From Amoebidium appalachense (Eukaryota; Ichthyosporea), in NCBI GenBank assembly GCA_963693365.1, contig CAVNZM010000002.1:10726001-10790000 (forward strand): a stretch of 64,000 nt of DNA. The letters run 5' to 3'. The position numbers were made by a program, and so were the translations under genes. Below the pieces are notes generated by a model. The model did no database searches and was not told the origin of the DNA. It was given only the letters and a program-made list of their open reading frames with translations. Shown here piece by piece: positions 34,713 through 53,221 of this stretch (positions are counted from its first letter, which is position 1; the number at the start of each line of letters is the position of its first letter).

Positions 34713-37700
34713 GGGGGAAGAAAGCGTTATGCAAGTAAATATATACGATGAAAGCAAGTTATTTGGGAAGTTAAACCGGTGATCAGAGGAGAACGTGGAA
34801 GGGTGAAAGGGAGTGTGTGTGTGTGTATGTGTGTGTACACACGTGTGTTGGTTGAAGAGCGAGTATGTGTGAGTGGGTGGTGGGCAGGAGGGAAGGGGGG
34901 GGGGGGGGGGGGGGGGTCCTTTGATGTAGTCTAGACTCAGAATGTGTTGAAAGTGATTTGTTGGGGACATTACATACCAAGGCAGTCTTGTTGCCAAGGA
35001 CAAGCCGCACAGCCTTCAATGAGATGCTGCTGAACAGGCGGGAAAACGGCTGGTACCCGAACGGGTTGCCCGTTTCAGGGTCGACAGAGTACACGCGGCC
35101 GCACGGCTGGCCATTCAGCTTGACCTCATCCAGGAGGGCCAGCCACAGCGCTGGTCGCTCATCGGCAGTTGGGGCGTAGGCGACCAGCTGTGAATGTGTG
35201 TTTGAATGCAGCAAAAGAAAGGAAACAGAAGCGAGTGGTGGTGAAGCAGGTGGCGGTGGCGTTGTGGGGGGGGGGGGGGGGGAGGGGGGGGGGGGGGTTA
35301 GTTAGTCCATGATTGTGTATTACAGAAGACTGTCAATAAAATATTATATAAATACAATGAAAAGAAAGTATTATTACTACATTACTACTTGAAACAGCTA
35401 CATATCTCCATCCCTGTACAAATGACGTTAATGGCATACAAGTAGATTAGAACAAAACAGCTACATATCTCCATCCCTGTACAAATGACGTTAATGGCAT
35501 ACAAGTAGATTAGAACAAAACAGCTACATATCTCCATCCCTGTACAAATGACGTTAATGGCATACAAGTAGATTAGAACAAAGTAACCTGTGTGCTAGGA
35601 TGCGTGTGAGAAGAGTTAAGCCCATTGTCATAGAAGGAGTCCGTTGAGTACGGAGGCGGGGGACCCGGGGGGGGGGGGGGGGGGGGGGGGGGGGAATACA
35701 TCGAGATTGGTCCCAGGTACAACGTACCCAGTCCTCAGGAAGTTGCGGACGTGCTGGTGGACATTGGACTTGATGGAGGTGATGCCCGTGCGGATTTTGG
35801 AGATATACTTCTGTGCGGGATCGCTACGCACACAGTTGCGGATGATGTGGACCCACTTGGCCACGGCCTCCTGATTCAGCTTCGCGCTTGACGTCTCGAC
35901 TTTCTGAAGAACCTCAACGAACTTTCCAGCCAGGTCCCCATCGTGGGCGTTGTTGATCTGGGGTGACTCCAGCACAAGGTGCTGGTAGATGTTGTGGGTC
36001 TTGGAGGACTTTTCCACATAGTCATTCTGACGGTGATGGAAAATGTTAGAAAACAAGAATGACGATGTGAATAAATCTTGATGGAGCTATAAATCCTCCA
36101 TGCTGGAAACGTGCTGTAGCAGTTGCTTTGAAATGACCAAGTTTGAATAGTTCCTTCAGTTTATCCACTTAGACAGAATAAGGGTGTGGATGTAGTAAGG
36201 ATGGGTTTAGTGCGGGTAGGGGGGATGAATGCATTAGGAGGTGGCAGCATGAGGTGGTGGGATGGCAACAATTCCTCCACAAGGATGAGCTTTGATCACA
36301 GAGATTGGTGGGGGGAGGGTTGTTTGAAACATAACTACTACAATAGGTAAGAGAAACAAAATCAAAACGAAACCAAGGGAGGGATAGGTTGCCTACCAGG
36401 AACTGGGTGGTCTCCTGAAAGGATAATGTCTCGGGGTGTTTCTTGGAGGGGGAGGGGGTTGGGCGACGGGAAGGGGTGGTAGGGGTGCGGCCCAGCCCAG
36501 GCGCAGATGGAGACGGAGGCGGCTCTGGATCATCAAGCACTGGCAGTCTCGCCTCCTTGCCCAGGAGGGCGCGCAACTGCTCCCTCATGGCGGCGCGACT
36601 GTAGGAGCGGATGAGCTTTCGCATCCTCTGGGAGGTGTAGGTTGGGTGCTTGCCCGACAACACCAGTGTGTAAAAAAGGACCTCGAGCTGATCCTCGCGG
36701 TTGTAGGGGCATTCATCCTCGTCGTTGAAGTTGTTCTCGTCATCTTCCTGGACTTCTGTGACTGAAGAATAGTAGGACTAATGTTAGTACAATTGTTGGA
36801 ATCGTAGAAAACTAACAGAAGTGCGGAAACAGGGCAACCCTGGCAACAGATAGTATTTTCCGGCATGATCCAGATAACTATTGGAGGTCATCATATGACC
36901 CAAAACACCACCGAATCCCCCCCTTTCCCAACCATTTCTACACCAAAAATGATCTATCGTATGGATATCCCCATCAACATATCGTGGGTGAATGCGGAGG
37001 TTTCGAAAACACAAAAGAACTAGTTGACGTGGACAGGCGAGTGGGGGGAGCGAGTAAACCACACTAGCAGCAGGTGTGTTTAGAAAGAGTGGAGTGGGTG
37101 AAGGGAGAGTATATAAACGGAGGGGGAGGGGGGGGGGGGGGGAGGGTTGAATGCAGTCAACAGAACAAAAGTACAAATACAACGGGGAGTGTGGGTGGGT
37201 GAGTGCGGGGGGGGGGGGGGGGGGGGGTTTGACCAATAGCAACGGCTATGTTTTCCTGTGTAACTGACTGGAATCCCGCTATCATGTTCTCCACACTAGG
37301 CAAGAAGTGTTCCCGACACTCGCACGTGGGATACAGCGCAAGCTGGTCGATCCAGAGAAAAGTTGCGGTGTTCACTGCTAGCGCAATGTTCGGGCCAACC
37401 TGAAAGCCATAGTGAAGCGCTCCAGGTGTGGTTTGTACCAAGTCGCCGGCGCGCTGTACGACTATGACAGGTGCCAACCCTATGGATGCAAGGTAACGCG
37501 GAGACCGAGGGATATAATTTTTGTGCTGAAGTGGGTTTCTGCACGAGCCTGGCAATTCGTTGCGGGCCAGCTGTAAGAGCCGTTTGTACTGGGAGGGAGG
37601 GTGGATAAACCACACCTTAATGCCCCACAAAAGAAGGCTTGCTGAGGCCAGCGCGGCATCTTCAATGTGTGCACCAAACACTGTTAAACCCAAGACAGAC

Positions 37701-38179
37701 AACTGCACGTACAACATGGCAACATTGATTCCTGGCATTGTTTCCCCGAAATGATTTCTTCCCAACGGCGTGAAGTCACTGATTGCAGTTACATTGAAAA
37801 CACGTTCGTCGAATATTTGATCACCATCCACCTCGACATCGGATGCATAGACACCACCAACACCTTCCAGGTTTTCCTCAAACAACTGCGCTATCTGCTC
37901 ACTGCTCATTTCACCCAAACCACTAACATCTTGAGGCAACGTTTGACACTTGGAAAGGTCCACGCTGACAGGCTCCCGGCTTATCTCGCACCATGACTCG
38001 GACACGCGAGTTACTGTTTGCCTACACGCTTGCTCTTTTATCTCTTTGGTCGAAAACTGTTCCATCGCATCACGAAAAGGAACAGGAGGTGCAAACCCCT
38101 CTAATAAACAACAGCCCTCCCGTTTCTCTTCAGCACTGTGCAGGGCACGAAGTGCCTTTAAAGCCTTTTCCCTATTCAT
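33375..38179 (-). CDS. JmjC-domain dioxygenase (KDM4-like) encoded by the transposon, 825 aa
   Basis: Exons (descending): 38179-37234, 36761-36397, 36026-35700, 35187-34978, 34369-34202, 33836-33375. All borders are AG/GT, phases match, and 2,478 nt gives 825 codons plus stop. Residues about 130-290 form a JmjC domain: the iron ligands appear as His171, Glu173 (AHIEDAAL) and His256 (ALHYGFQVGPNIALAVNTAT), and Lys188 (WGIKVWFIHPP) sits where 2-oxoglutarate is bound. WIDQLALYPTCECRE after the domain also resembles KDM4 proteins. Such enzymes remove methyl groups from histone lysines in the nucleus. No JmjN domain, PHD or Tudor is seen. The C-terminal 500 residues are unfamiliar: an acidic linker, a Pro/Ser-rich part, two helical segments, then a Glu/Arg coiled coil ending in basic KRRRQ and HKKPK motifs (likely nuclear signals). 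Substrate is unknown. Confidence 0.85.
34455..34525. repeat. 71-bp concentric palindrome in a JmjC-gene intron
   Basis: Outer arms of 18 bp (ATAATGTTGTCGTCATAT at 34455-34472 and its complement at 34508-34525) and inner arms of 9 bp (TGACATCCA / TGGATGTCA) share one centre at 34490. It lies in the intron between 34978 and 34369 and could be a MITE-like insertion or hairpin. Confidence 0.9.
35394..35582. repeat. 63-bp tandem repeat in a JmjC-gene intron
   Basis: Three nearly identical copies starting CAGCTACATATCTCCATCCC lie between exons 36026-35700 and 35187-34978. Confidence 0.93.
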
Positions 38180-38288
38180 GAAAGACGAAGCGCAATGTTG
38201 TTTTTATGTTTGAAGATTTTAAAAGTTTTTGATGTTACAGTGAGAAAGCCTAGGTGAAACTGACAACGAGCACACGCGTAACGACTAT

Positions 38289-38606
38289 TTATGCAGCAGG
38301 GGGTGTAAAACACAAACACAACCCACCTTTCCTCTTCGGCTGCAGCATGGCGAGGGCGGCCGGGGCCGTAACTGAGGTGATGCCTTTGAGGAGAATACCG
38401 ACTGACTGCCCAGTAGGGCTTTCAGCCTTGCTGGGATTCTCCCTGCCCCTACCCCCGGCCTTGCTATCCTTGCCGCCCTTGCCGCCCTTGCCGCCCTTGC
38501 TGGCGGCCACGGGCTCGCTGCAGTCCGAGTCGTCGAACGGCGTCTCAACCTTTTTGCGCTTGGGAAGCTTGGTCGTTGTGGCGCCCATTTTCGCGGTCTT
38601 TGGCAT
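38289..38606 (-). CDS. Short basic ORF upstream of the JmjC frame, possible first exon
   Basis: A 105-codon frame starting MPKTAKMGATTTKLPKRKK, with a GGKGGKGGKGG stretch. Two readings are possible. It may be a separate small gene ending at the TAA at 38289-38291. Or it may be the first exon of the JmjC gene: a donor TT|GTGTTT at 38320 and an acceptor AATAG|G before 38171 join in phase and would give a 918-aa product. A TATA-like ATAAATAG lies at 38285-38292, overlapping the stop, and would suit a JmjC promoter instead. cDNA is needed to choose. Confidence 0.45.
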   Translation of the reverse strand: MPKTAKMGATTTKLPKRKKVETPFDDSDCSEPVAASKGGKGGKGGKDSKAGGRGRENPSKAESPTGQSVGILLKGITSVTAPAALAMLQPKRKGGLCLCFTPPAA

Positions 38607-40035
38607 GGTGGAGACGTGGAAGGCGTAAGCGCGAGACAGAGCGATGACGATATGTGGTCATATGGACCACAAAGATGTGTTATGTGGGGTTTCTGTTGCA
38701 GTTCCGGTTGGGAAATGGATTGCAATCGTATGCCCATGAAAACATTTTAATTGGTTGATCATCGCATAAGCTGAAGCCAATCAAACGCGTAACCCAATCA
38801 CAGACGGCGAAAACATATGATATGTTTTCCCCCCACACCACCTGCAATTTGCTGAGGTTGGACCCTGGTCATCAAGACTTCTTGGCCATAAAATGACAAT
38901 ACAATTACAGCAAAACATTCTGCAGAAACCCGATATTCTCACATTTAAAGTGTTTATAAAAAGCCTTAGTTTCAAGTAGAGGCATTTTTTTTCTTGCTTT
39001 GTGTCGACGACATCTTTTATCCGCTTGAAATTTGTCAGCACCCATAATTCTACTATTACAGTACGTTGTATGTGGGGATCACCATCCGTCTTTCCTGTTT
39101 TAACTCGCGCTGAGGCAGAAGTTATAAGAAGCAGACGGGGAAAACTCAGCATAAGAGATCAATGAAATGAACATAAATATTAAATTACCAGACAATTTAC
39201 AGTGCAAATTTTCTAGTAATTTCTAACGTCCATTACGAAAGAAAATAACCAACTTTTGACTTGCACCTGTTTTCCCTGCCGCGCTCAGGTATGTGGGTCT
39301 ATCGGATGGGAAGGTGTGGACCTGACATTGAGCTTATCGAGTCGAGTGGCCGCAGGGAGAATGAGCAATTAATATGATACTATTGGAATATTAATAGTTG
39401 AACTCTTCTGCATTTTTTATTGTTTTTTTGTATTTTTTACACTGTCCACATTTATTGACACTTATATAAGGACCGAACGATTAGGTAGGCTATGCCAGTG
39501 GATTCCCATGTTTACGAAGTGCGCGCGCTGCCTAGAGTGGCCACATGTATGCATGACAGATCACCAATGATATTTGCAACGCACGCAAACCAAACAACAT
39601 CCAGGTCGTTGAAATCTCCACGGTTGTTCTAATAACACATTCAGCTTGTATATTTACTTTTAAGTTTGTTATTTTTTATGTCAATGTCATATATGGGCAT
39701 GCGCACCTAGTAGCATCAGTGTTGGACGAAGCAACGCAGCATGATAGAGTTTATGCCATAGCAGACCAATCGCCGCATTGGAACTATCCGAGTACGTGAT
39801 AAATGTCCAATCACCACGATTAGGATTATTGGACATCTTCATGTTGTAGGAAACACCACCCGGGGGTCAACGCGGACTCCACGACATCAGGCAAGGGACA
39901 TCATGATCAACACAACCCATCCACATCCCAGCTGGACGCACACGAGAGATCTATCTGTACTATAAAATATATATGTATATACACTGTTTTGATAAACTTT
40001 GTGTATGCACGTGATGTGCGGTAAAGCGCGTCAAA
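38607..40035. promoter_or_regulatory. Shared divergent upstream region of the transposon genes
   Basis: 1.4 kb without open frames between the minus-strand JmjC unit and the plus-strand transposase. A TATAAAATATATAT box at 39961-39974 lies about 75 nt before the transposase ATG. An inverted repeat TGTGGTC-N5-GACCACA lies at 38653-38671 just upstream of the minus-strand unit. Divergent transcription from here is inferred from gene orientation. Confidence 0.5.
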
Positions 40036-47050
<7,015 letters not shown>

Positions 47051-49471
47051 AGGTAGCAATGGGTGAGGCTATGCAAATTGTCGTACCCTTAAAAGATGCC
47101 TTTATGGGGACTTTTAGACTACATTTTCCTTTTTTCCCATCTCGATCACCCCCACATCCGAACCTTTCGGATATCTTTATGAGATCTGTTTGACAATATG
47201 TTGATGTCTGAATCGAGTGCATAATTTTTGTTTTCGGCTTGGATTCACTTAATAATGCCAATCGTTGCCGCATCTATATGTATCTGTGGACCCTGTAGTG
47301 GCCACATCAGCTAACAAATAACGGAAAGGGTTGTGGCCATTAGTATATCTAGTATATCTAGTAACAATGCTGACAGTTACCGTAAGCCTGCCCGCCCACA
47401 TGGGCCCGTATGGACAACTAAATGACGACTTAGTGGCGGGTTTATGATGTCTCGGACGATGGAATTTGTGCACGCGCACGTGCACCAAGTCTGTGACACA
47501 AGGGTGTTGCTCCTCTGCCATATCTGATACGACTTCTTTCATGAATCATTCATTAAATATGCAACAATATTATTATCTGTTATAAATTATATCAAAATAT
47601 ATCTTTACAACCAAGGTTGTTGGTAATTATCTACACTAGCCATATGGGTGGAATGGCTGGGCCAGAGCCAGACGAGGAGATGGGCGAAGACGCAGAGTAA
47701 ATTTTCTGTTTGTTGATGAGTGGGGGTGTAGGGGGTTTGGTTTTCACGTGTGTCAGTAGCCTGTAACATATAGGCGCTGTGCCGATGTCAGAAGTTTAAG
47801 TGGACTGCAACCCAACCTTTTAGGTATATATTGACATCCAAATAGTATAGGTTTACTACGAAAAAGATATCAGAACTTATCGTTATAGCATCTTTACATT
47901 CTCCTGCTGATATCATTATATACATGTTGACATCCAAATGGTATAAGTTTATGGCTAAAAAGATATCAGAACGTATCAATATAGCATCTTTACATTCACC
48001 TGATGTCCATCTTGCGATGCTTAAAAGTGCACGGAATCGATCTAGCCTGGGTCCAAAAGATGCCTCGAACCCATCCCAGGAATCTCATGATGACCATCCA
48101 AAACACATCAAAGGGACAATTGCAAGACACCATAATGTGCATATATATAGATTCATCTTCAGACAACTAACGGCTCCTGAAAAGTGCATACAAGGACCAC
48201 TTAAAGACCCTAGAGAGATGCTGTGGACTCCATTCTAGTATGAGAATTGCATCCAGCAACATTATAGCATCTATATATGCCTATCATGTGCACCGGGTAA
48301 TCCACAAACCATCTATGACGTCGTGGATGTGGACCATCGCAAAGATCACATAGAGACCCTAACTAGATATCATAAAGTGCACATGCTGTGCCTAGAACAG
48401 GGATAAATCAGGAATGATGATATAATATGCACCAGAAATACACTTAGACATCTGAGGGTACCTAGGGGGTACATATGGATGGGAAAAGGATAGGATATTC
48501 AGAGATCTGTAATACCACATCATCAACACCATAGGTCCACATGTAGATGCCTTCAAGTGCACGGAATCGATCGAGCCAGGGTCAAAAAGATGTCACAAAC
48601 CCATCCCAGAAACCTCATGATGACCATCCGAAAGGCATCTAAAAGACCACGTAAAGGCCATATAAGATGCAAATATGGTTTTCCCTCATGACAACTAAAT
48701 GTTCCTAAAAGGTTCATTAACAGACCACTTAAAGACGTCAAAAAGATGCTGTATACCAGGAATAGCGTCCAGCAACATTAAAGCAACCATATATGCCTAT
48801 CATGTGCACCACCCAATCCACATACCATCTATGACGTCGTGGATGAGGTCCATCTACAAGAGCACATAAAGACACTTTGTCGATCATTAAAAGTGCATAT
48901 GCTGTGCATATAACAGCGAAAAAACAATATGGATCGTATAAAATGCACTAAAACTAGTCTTGGACATCATAGGGGACTTAGGGGGTAGAAATGGATGGGA
49001 AGAAAATATGATCATATAAAGTGGTCCATATAATGTCTATGTGCACCGGAAATAAACTAGAAGTACACTTGGACGTCCTGGAGTACTTAGGGTGTACTTT
49101 GGGATGGGTACAAGAAAAGAGCATTTAATGTGGTCTTTAGATGGTCCATATCACCACCCAAACCCCACCAAATTGTGTTTGGAAAATTTTGAACATCGGG
49201 GCATTTAATATGCATTTAGGATGGGTTGTAGATCATTTCATGACACCATAGTAGATGCCTTGCGGTGCTGTTCTGGATGATGGATGATATCAAGTCCCCT
49301 TTATCCCCTCCTGGACATCATAGATGAGTTATGGATAGTGGCCATCCAAATTGTTTACGACCCCCACATCCCATCTAGATGTCATCATGTAGGTAGGTTG
49401 TGGTGGATGTGTGGGGTGGATATGGTGGGAGGACCCCCAAAAGGTGTCCTGGATGGGATCCGGATCGCCGA
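47051..49471. other. Right subterminal region of the 17.3-kb element
   Basis: 2.4 kb without genes. A 114-bp segment is duplicated in tandem at 47815-47995 (TTGACATCCAAATAGTATAG type). A diverged direct duplication of about 350 bp lies at 48029-48400 and 48559-48910, offset about 520 bp. GACATC/GATGTC words are frequent, as on the left side, which fits transposase binding arrays. Confidence 0.6.
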
Positions 49472-49486
49472 ACAAGATTGCTGATG
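49472..49486 (-). repeat. Right terminal inverted repeat of the 17.3-kb element
   Basis: ACAAGATTGCTGATG on the plus strand, the exact complement of 32221-32235, followed by the CA target duplication and resumed gypsy sequence. Confidence 0.93.
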
Positions 49487-49861
49487 CATGGGATGCTCAT
49501 GCACCATATGCAAAACCTCAGGCACAAGTGCCGTCGGGACCCAAACTCGGTGTCCGTCTGGCCCAGAACAATGATAAACTAAATCCTGCTCTACCTGACA
49601 CATTTTTGCTAACTTAGCTACCTTAATCATCTGCCTTTTATTTTTAAATTTAATCGAATCAACCGGCCCCTTTAAATAATTCTTAACCAGACCAATCAAC
49701 ACATCTTCCTCCTGAGCTAAGATCAAAGCCGTAGGTGCTAAGGCAGGGGCCGAGCCATGAGACTCGGTCCCGACCTCAGACACTGACAAATACCTCCCCC
49801 CCCCTCTCCTACACTTATAAGCAAGCAACCCCGGAACCCAAGAAGACACATCCACAGACAC
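49487..49861 (-). pseudogene. Integrase N-terminal part, gypsy copy 2
   Basis: Starts MSVDVSSWVPGLLAYKC at 49861 and runs to VLHMVHEHPM, where the DNA transposon interrupts it. Corresponds to 24017-24392 of copy 1. Confidence 0.92.
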
Positions 49862-49866
49862 AGCAT

Positions 49867-51459
49867 CTATTCCTTTCTGCTCACTCTCCCCCCCCCCTTC
49901 CCCCCCTCCCCCCCCCGTCTCTCACTAGCCCCCCCCTCCCCCTCCTTCTCTTCTTCAAACAAAATATAAGCAGCACGAGAGAGAGCATCACAGTCAACCA
50001 TTGTTTCACCCTTGGCATAAAACAATTTATAGGAGAACTCACCGAGAGCCGCGGCCCACTTCTGCATCCTCTCGTTCACCAGACGAGTGGTGCCGGCCAT
50101 GGCTAGGCAGGGCTTGTGGTCGGTGTAGACCTCAAACGTCCTGCCTGCGAGTATATACCTCCATGCCTGTGAGACTGCCCAAAAGATAGCATGGGACTCT
50201 CTCTCCGGATTGCTATATCTACGTTCACTTTTACTAAATGAACGACTAGCATAAGCAATCACTCTATCCTGCCCCTCCTGCACTTGATATAACACGGCCC
50301 CCTCAGCAACCTTACTTGCATCACACCGAACTTTAAACATTCCCCCCCCGGCCGAAAAATCAGGATGAACAAGCATACTCGAAGACTGCAAAGCTAACTT
50401 AAGCTTTTCGAAAGCAGAAACAGCATCAACATTCCAATCTATTCTATTCTTCTTCTCCCCCCCCGTCTGACTAGTTAACGGCAAAGCCAGCATACTATAA
50501 TCCTTAATATAACGACGAAGATAATTAGTTAAACCTAAAAATTGCCTTAGTTGAGTGACAGTCTGAGGACGGGGCCACTCAACTATGGCCCGGATTTTCT
50601 CCGGATCAGGGGAAAGACCATTACTAGACACAATATGACCTCAAAACTTAATCTCTGGCACACCAATCACAGTCTTGCTACCGCTAATACGGAGACCAGA
50701 CTCACCCAAAGCTAAAAATACTTTTTCACAATTATTAACTAACTCCTCAAATGACCTACCTTTAATTAAAACATCATCCAAATAAGGGTGGCATACATCC
50801 AAATGAGGGTGGAGAATTTTATACATTACCCGGCACAACATAGCTGGAGAGGAGAGCAAACCCATCGGCACCACCTTGTACTGGAACAGCTGGTCCCCCA
50901 GTGCAAAGGCAGTCTTCTCCTTGCTGCTCTCCTCCAACCTTATCTGCCAAAAAGCTGCTTTTAAATCAAGTTTAGCAAAGTGAGTATAGCCGTGCAGCTG
51001 TGAAAGCTGCTCGTCTATGTTAGGGAGAGGCCATTGGTCTGCCTTAGTGATCCGATTCAGAGCCCTGTAATCGTTCACTAGACGCCAAGACCCGTCGGGC
51101 TTCTTAACCAATAGCACCGGACTTCTCCACGGACTCGAACTATGCTCCACATGACCCTTTTTTAACATATCACTCACTATTATTAGCGCATCCGACAATT
51201 TATACTGCTCCATTCTATAGCTAGGCATCACTACCGGCCTATTATCACCTGTGTCGATCTGCATTTCAAACCCTTTAACGAAGCCTACTTCGTTATCATC
51301 GGCCAGAAATGCAAACCGAGTCCTATCAAATAACTTAGCTAGCAATTTTTTCTGTTCTACCGTCCAATCCCCCTCCTTCATACCAAACGGCAATACTAAC
51401 TCCGGGTTACCCCCATCACAAGTGGATGCATCCTTATTCACCGGAGTGCCACTTAACAT
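49867..51459 (-). pseudogene. Reverse transcriptase and RNase H, gypsy copy 2 (one nonsense codon)
   Basis: The catalytic YLDDVLI box and the RNase H DAS and TDHK motifs are intact. A TGA at 50641-50643 replaces the Leu of KFLGHIV seen in copy 1. The G run between the two domains is shorter than in copy 1, so here the frame continues through PDFSAGGGMFKVRCDAS. Confidence 0.92.
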
Positions 51460-52658
51460 TTCACCTCCTGTATTACATCGGTGCTGCTCGGGGTGAGGTT
51501 GAGGTGCCTCCGGATATAGGCGGTCACCCTTAGCACCCCCCCTCCCCCCGGCACACCAATGCCCCCGGGCAATTCCTGATGAGTTAGTGCATGTATGTGG
51601 GGGGCCAGGTCTGTGGCCACCCTGCCCCCCACGGTGTTGGTTAACCCGTCAGATCCACGGGTTAGACCAACACCCTCCCCCCCTGCCTGCACATTCTCAC
51701 ACCCGGGGTGACCCTCCTTCCTCTTGGGGGTCGGGGGAGTGGGACCGGTGCTGTCCCGGTCCCCCCCCCCATCGTGTCGGGTGACATTTTGGTGGCTAAC
51801 GTTAAATAAAGTTGTTCCCCCTCCTCCTGAGTCACCCTTCGAGCCGGCATCCTCCTTTTGGGTAATAAGAGAGACCTCTATACTACCAATCTCATTAGTG
51901 AAACTACCGACGGAAACACCTGACCTAATCACTATAGGCTCGATGCCCGGATTCACTAATTCTATTTCTATTGTCTTATCCGGCCATACCCTACTAAGGG
52001 TCCATTGGGCCACCTCCTGAAATGGGGTTTTCGGAGTAAAAACCCCTAAATCCCCTATCCTAACATGATTGCCGGCCCGGACACGTACCGTTTGGCACTG
52101 ATAAGGCTCGATTACTACTTCAGCTACCGTTCTAGCACCAGACTGATAACCGTCGAGCCCATCATGGGTTTTAATTTTAACGCCGGACTGCAATTCTAAA
52201 ACATTCGTACGTTCAAACAAAGCATTCACATGTCTACGGAAAAATGGGGCTCCCAACAAAACACTTTGAGCTAAATCCTTAACCACATAACAAGCAATAT
52301 GCATAGCCTGGCCACCTATCTCACACGGCAACACACAAACACCTTCCACAGACATACTACTATTATTAGCACTACCTAAGGCTGTGCTAGAGGCATCTAA
52401 AATAGGAATTTCCCCCCCGGCCTGATTAAAACGACGAATAAACGAAGCATGCACACAATTAACCTGAGCCCCTCCATCGAGCAAAGCAACAGCCTTCAAC
52501 TTACCATCAGCTAACCATACGTCTATATAATGCCGGCTAAAACCAACTAAATCCTCCTCCAATTCAAGCAACACATCATCACTCACACCCAATCCCTGCC
52601 CCCGAAGACTCACACCCTCGATACCTACGTGCAACATACCTACCTGTGGTGCCTGCAC
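51453..52658 (-). CDS. Aspartic protease region of pol, gypsy copy 2
   Basis: A 401-aa open frame. The retropepsin-like core ALLDGGAQVNCVHASFIRRF is followed by the VLLGAPFFRRHVNALF flap-side region and then a stretch (YQSGARTVAEVVIEPYQCQT, SVGSFTNEIGSIEV) that copy 1 has lost. The catalytic motif is D-G-G rather than D-S/T-G in both copies. The C-terminal part is low-complexity linker to the reverse transcriptase. Confidence 0.85.
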   Translation of the reverse strand: MQAPQVGMLHVGIEGVSLRGQGLGVSDDVLLELEEDLVGFSRHYIDVWLADGKLKAVALLDGGAQVNCVHASFIRRFNQAGGEIPILDASSTALGSANNSSMSVEGVCVLPCEIGGQAMHIACYVVKDLAQSVLLGAPFFRRHVNALFERTNVLELQSGVKIKTHDGLDGYQSGARTVAEVVIEPYQCQTVRVRAGNHVRIGDLGVFTPKTPFQEVAQWTLSRVWPDKTIEIELVNPGIEPIVIRSGVSVGSFTNEIGSIEVSLITQKEDAGSKGDSGGGGTTLFNVSHQNVTRHDGGGDRDSTGPTPPTPKRKEGHPGCENVQAGGEGVGLTRGSDGLTNTVGGRVATDLAPHIHALTHQELPGGIGVPGGGGVLRVTAYIRRHLNLTPSSTDVIQEVKC

Positions 52659-53221
52659 GGGTGGGGTGGGGTGTGTATGTGGTGTGGGCGGTGGTGGAGT
52701 GTGTGTGTGTGATGTGTGGGTGGGTGGTGTGTGTGTGGTTGGTGTATGTGTGGGTGTGTGTGTGGGTGTAGGTGTGTCTGCAACCGTCGTATGTTGTTGT
52801 GGTGGTGTGTGTCTACGTGTCTGTGCCTTCCCCCCCTTCCCCCTTTACTCGTGTGTGTCCCCCCCCCTCCCGGAAACAATGGCACAGAAACCCCCTCCGG
52901 TGTGGTTAGAATAAACACCGGGTTGGGACAAGAAACACTGAGACCATCCACTTGTGGCTGGGGAACCTTCCCCAACCACAAAACATTCACACCATTCATA
53001 CCTTTGGTAGAGTGACCCCACAAACATTCATGCCATACCACCTCGACGCTGTCTTGAGGACCCAGGACGATGCCCGGCTCCCACACGTATCGGGGCGGTG
53101 AGGGGGCAAAGGGAAGCTTAACCTGGGGTGGGGGAGGGTGAAGGTTCTCTGCAACCTGGGGGGGACCGATACTGTCCCCCCCCCCTCCCTCCGTGACCCC
53201 AGCTTCCCCCTCCCCCGGAAC
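52659..53221 (-). other. gag-pol linker region, gypsy copy 2
   Basis: Holds the conserved WEPGIVLGPQDSVEVVWHEC segment and a CA-rich repeat, as in copy 1 at 21001-21565. Frames here are broken in both copies, mostly at G runs. Confidence 0.6.

Noticed and set aside
33375-38179. JmjC gene as an ordinary host gene at this locus
   Set aside because: It lies wholly between the TIRs of the element inserted in a gypsy integrase, so it arrived with the transposon.
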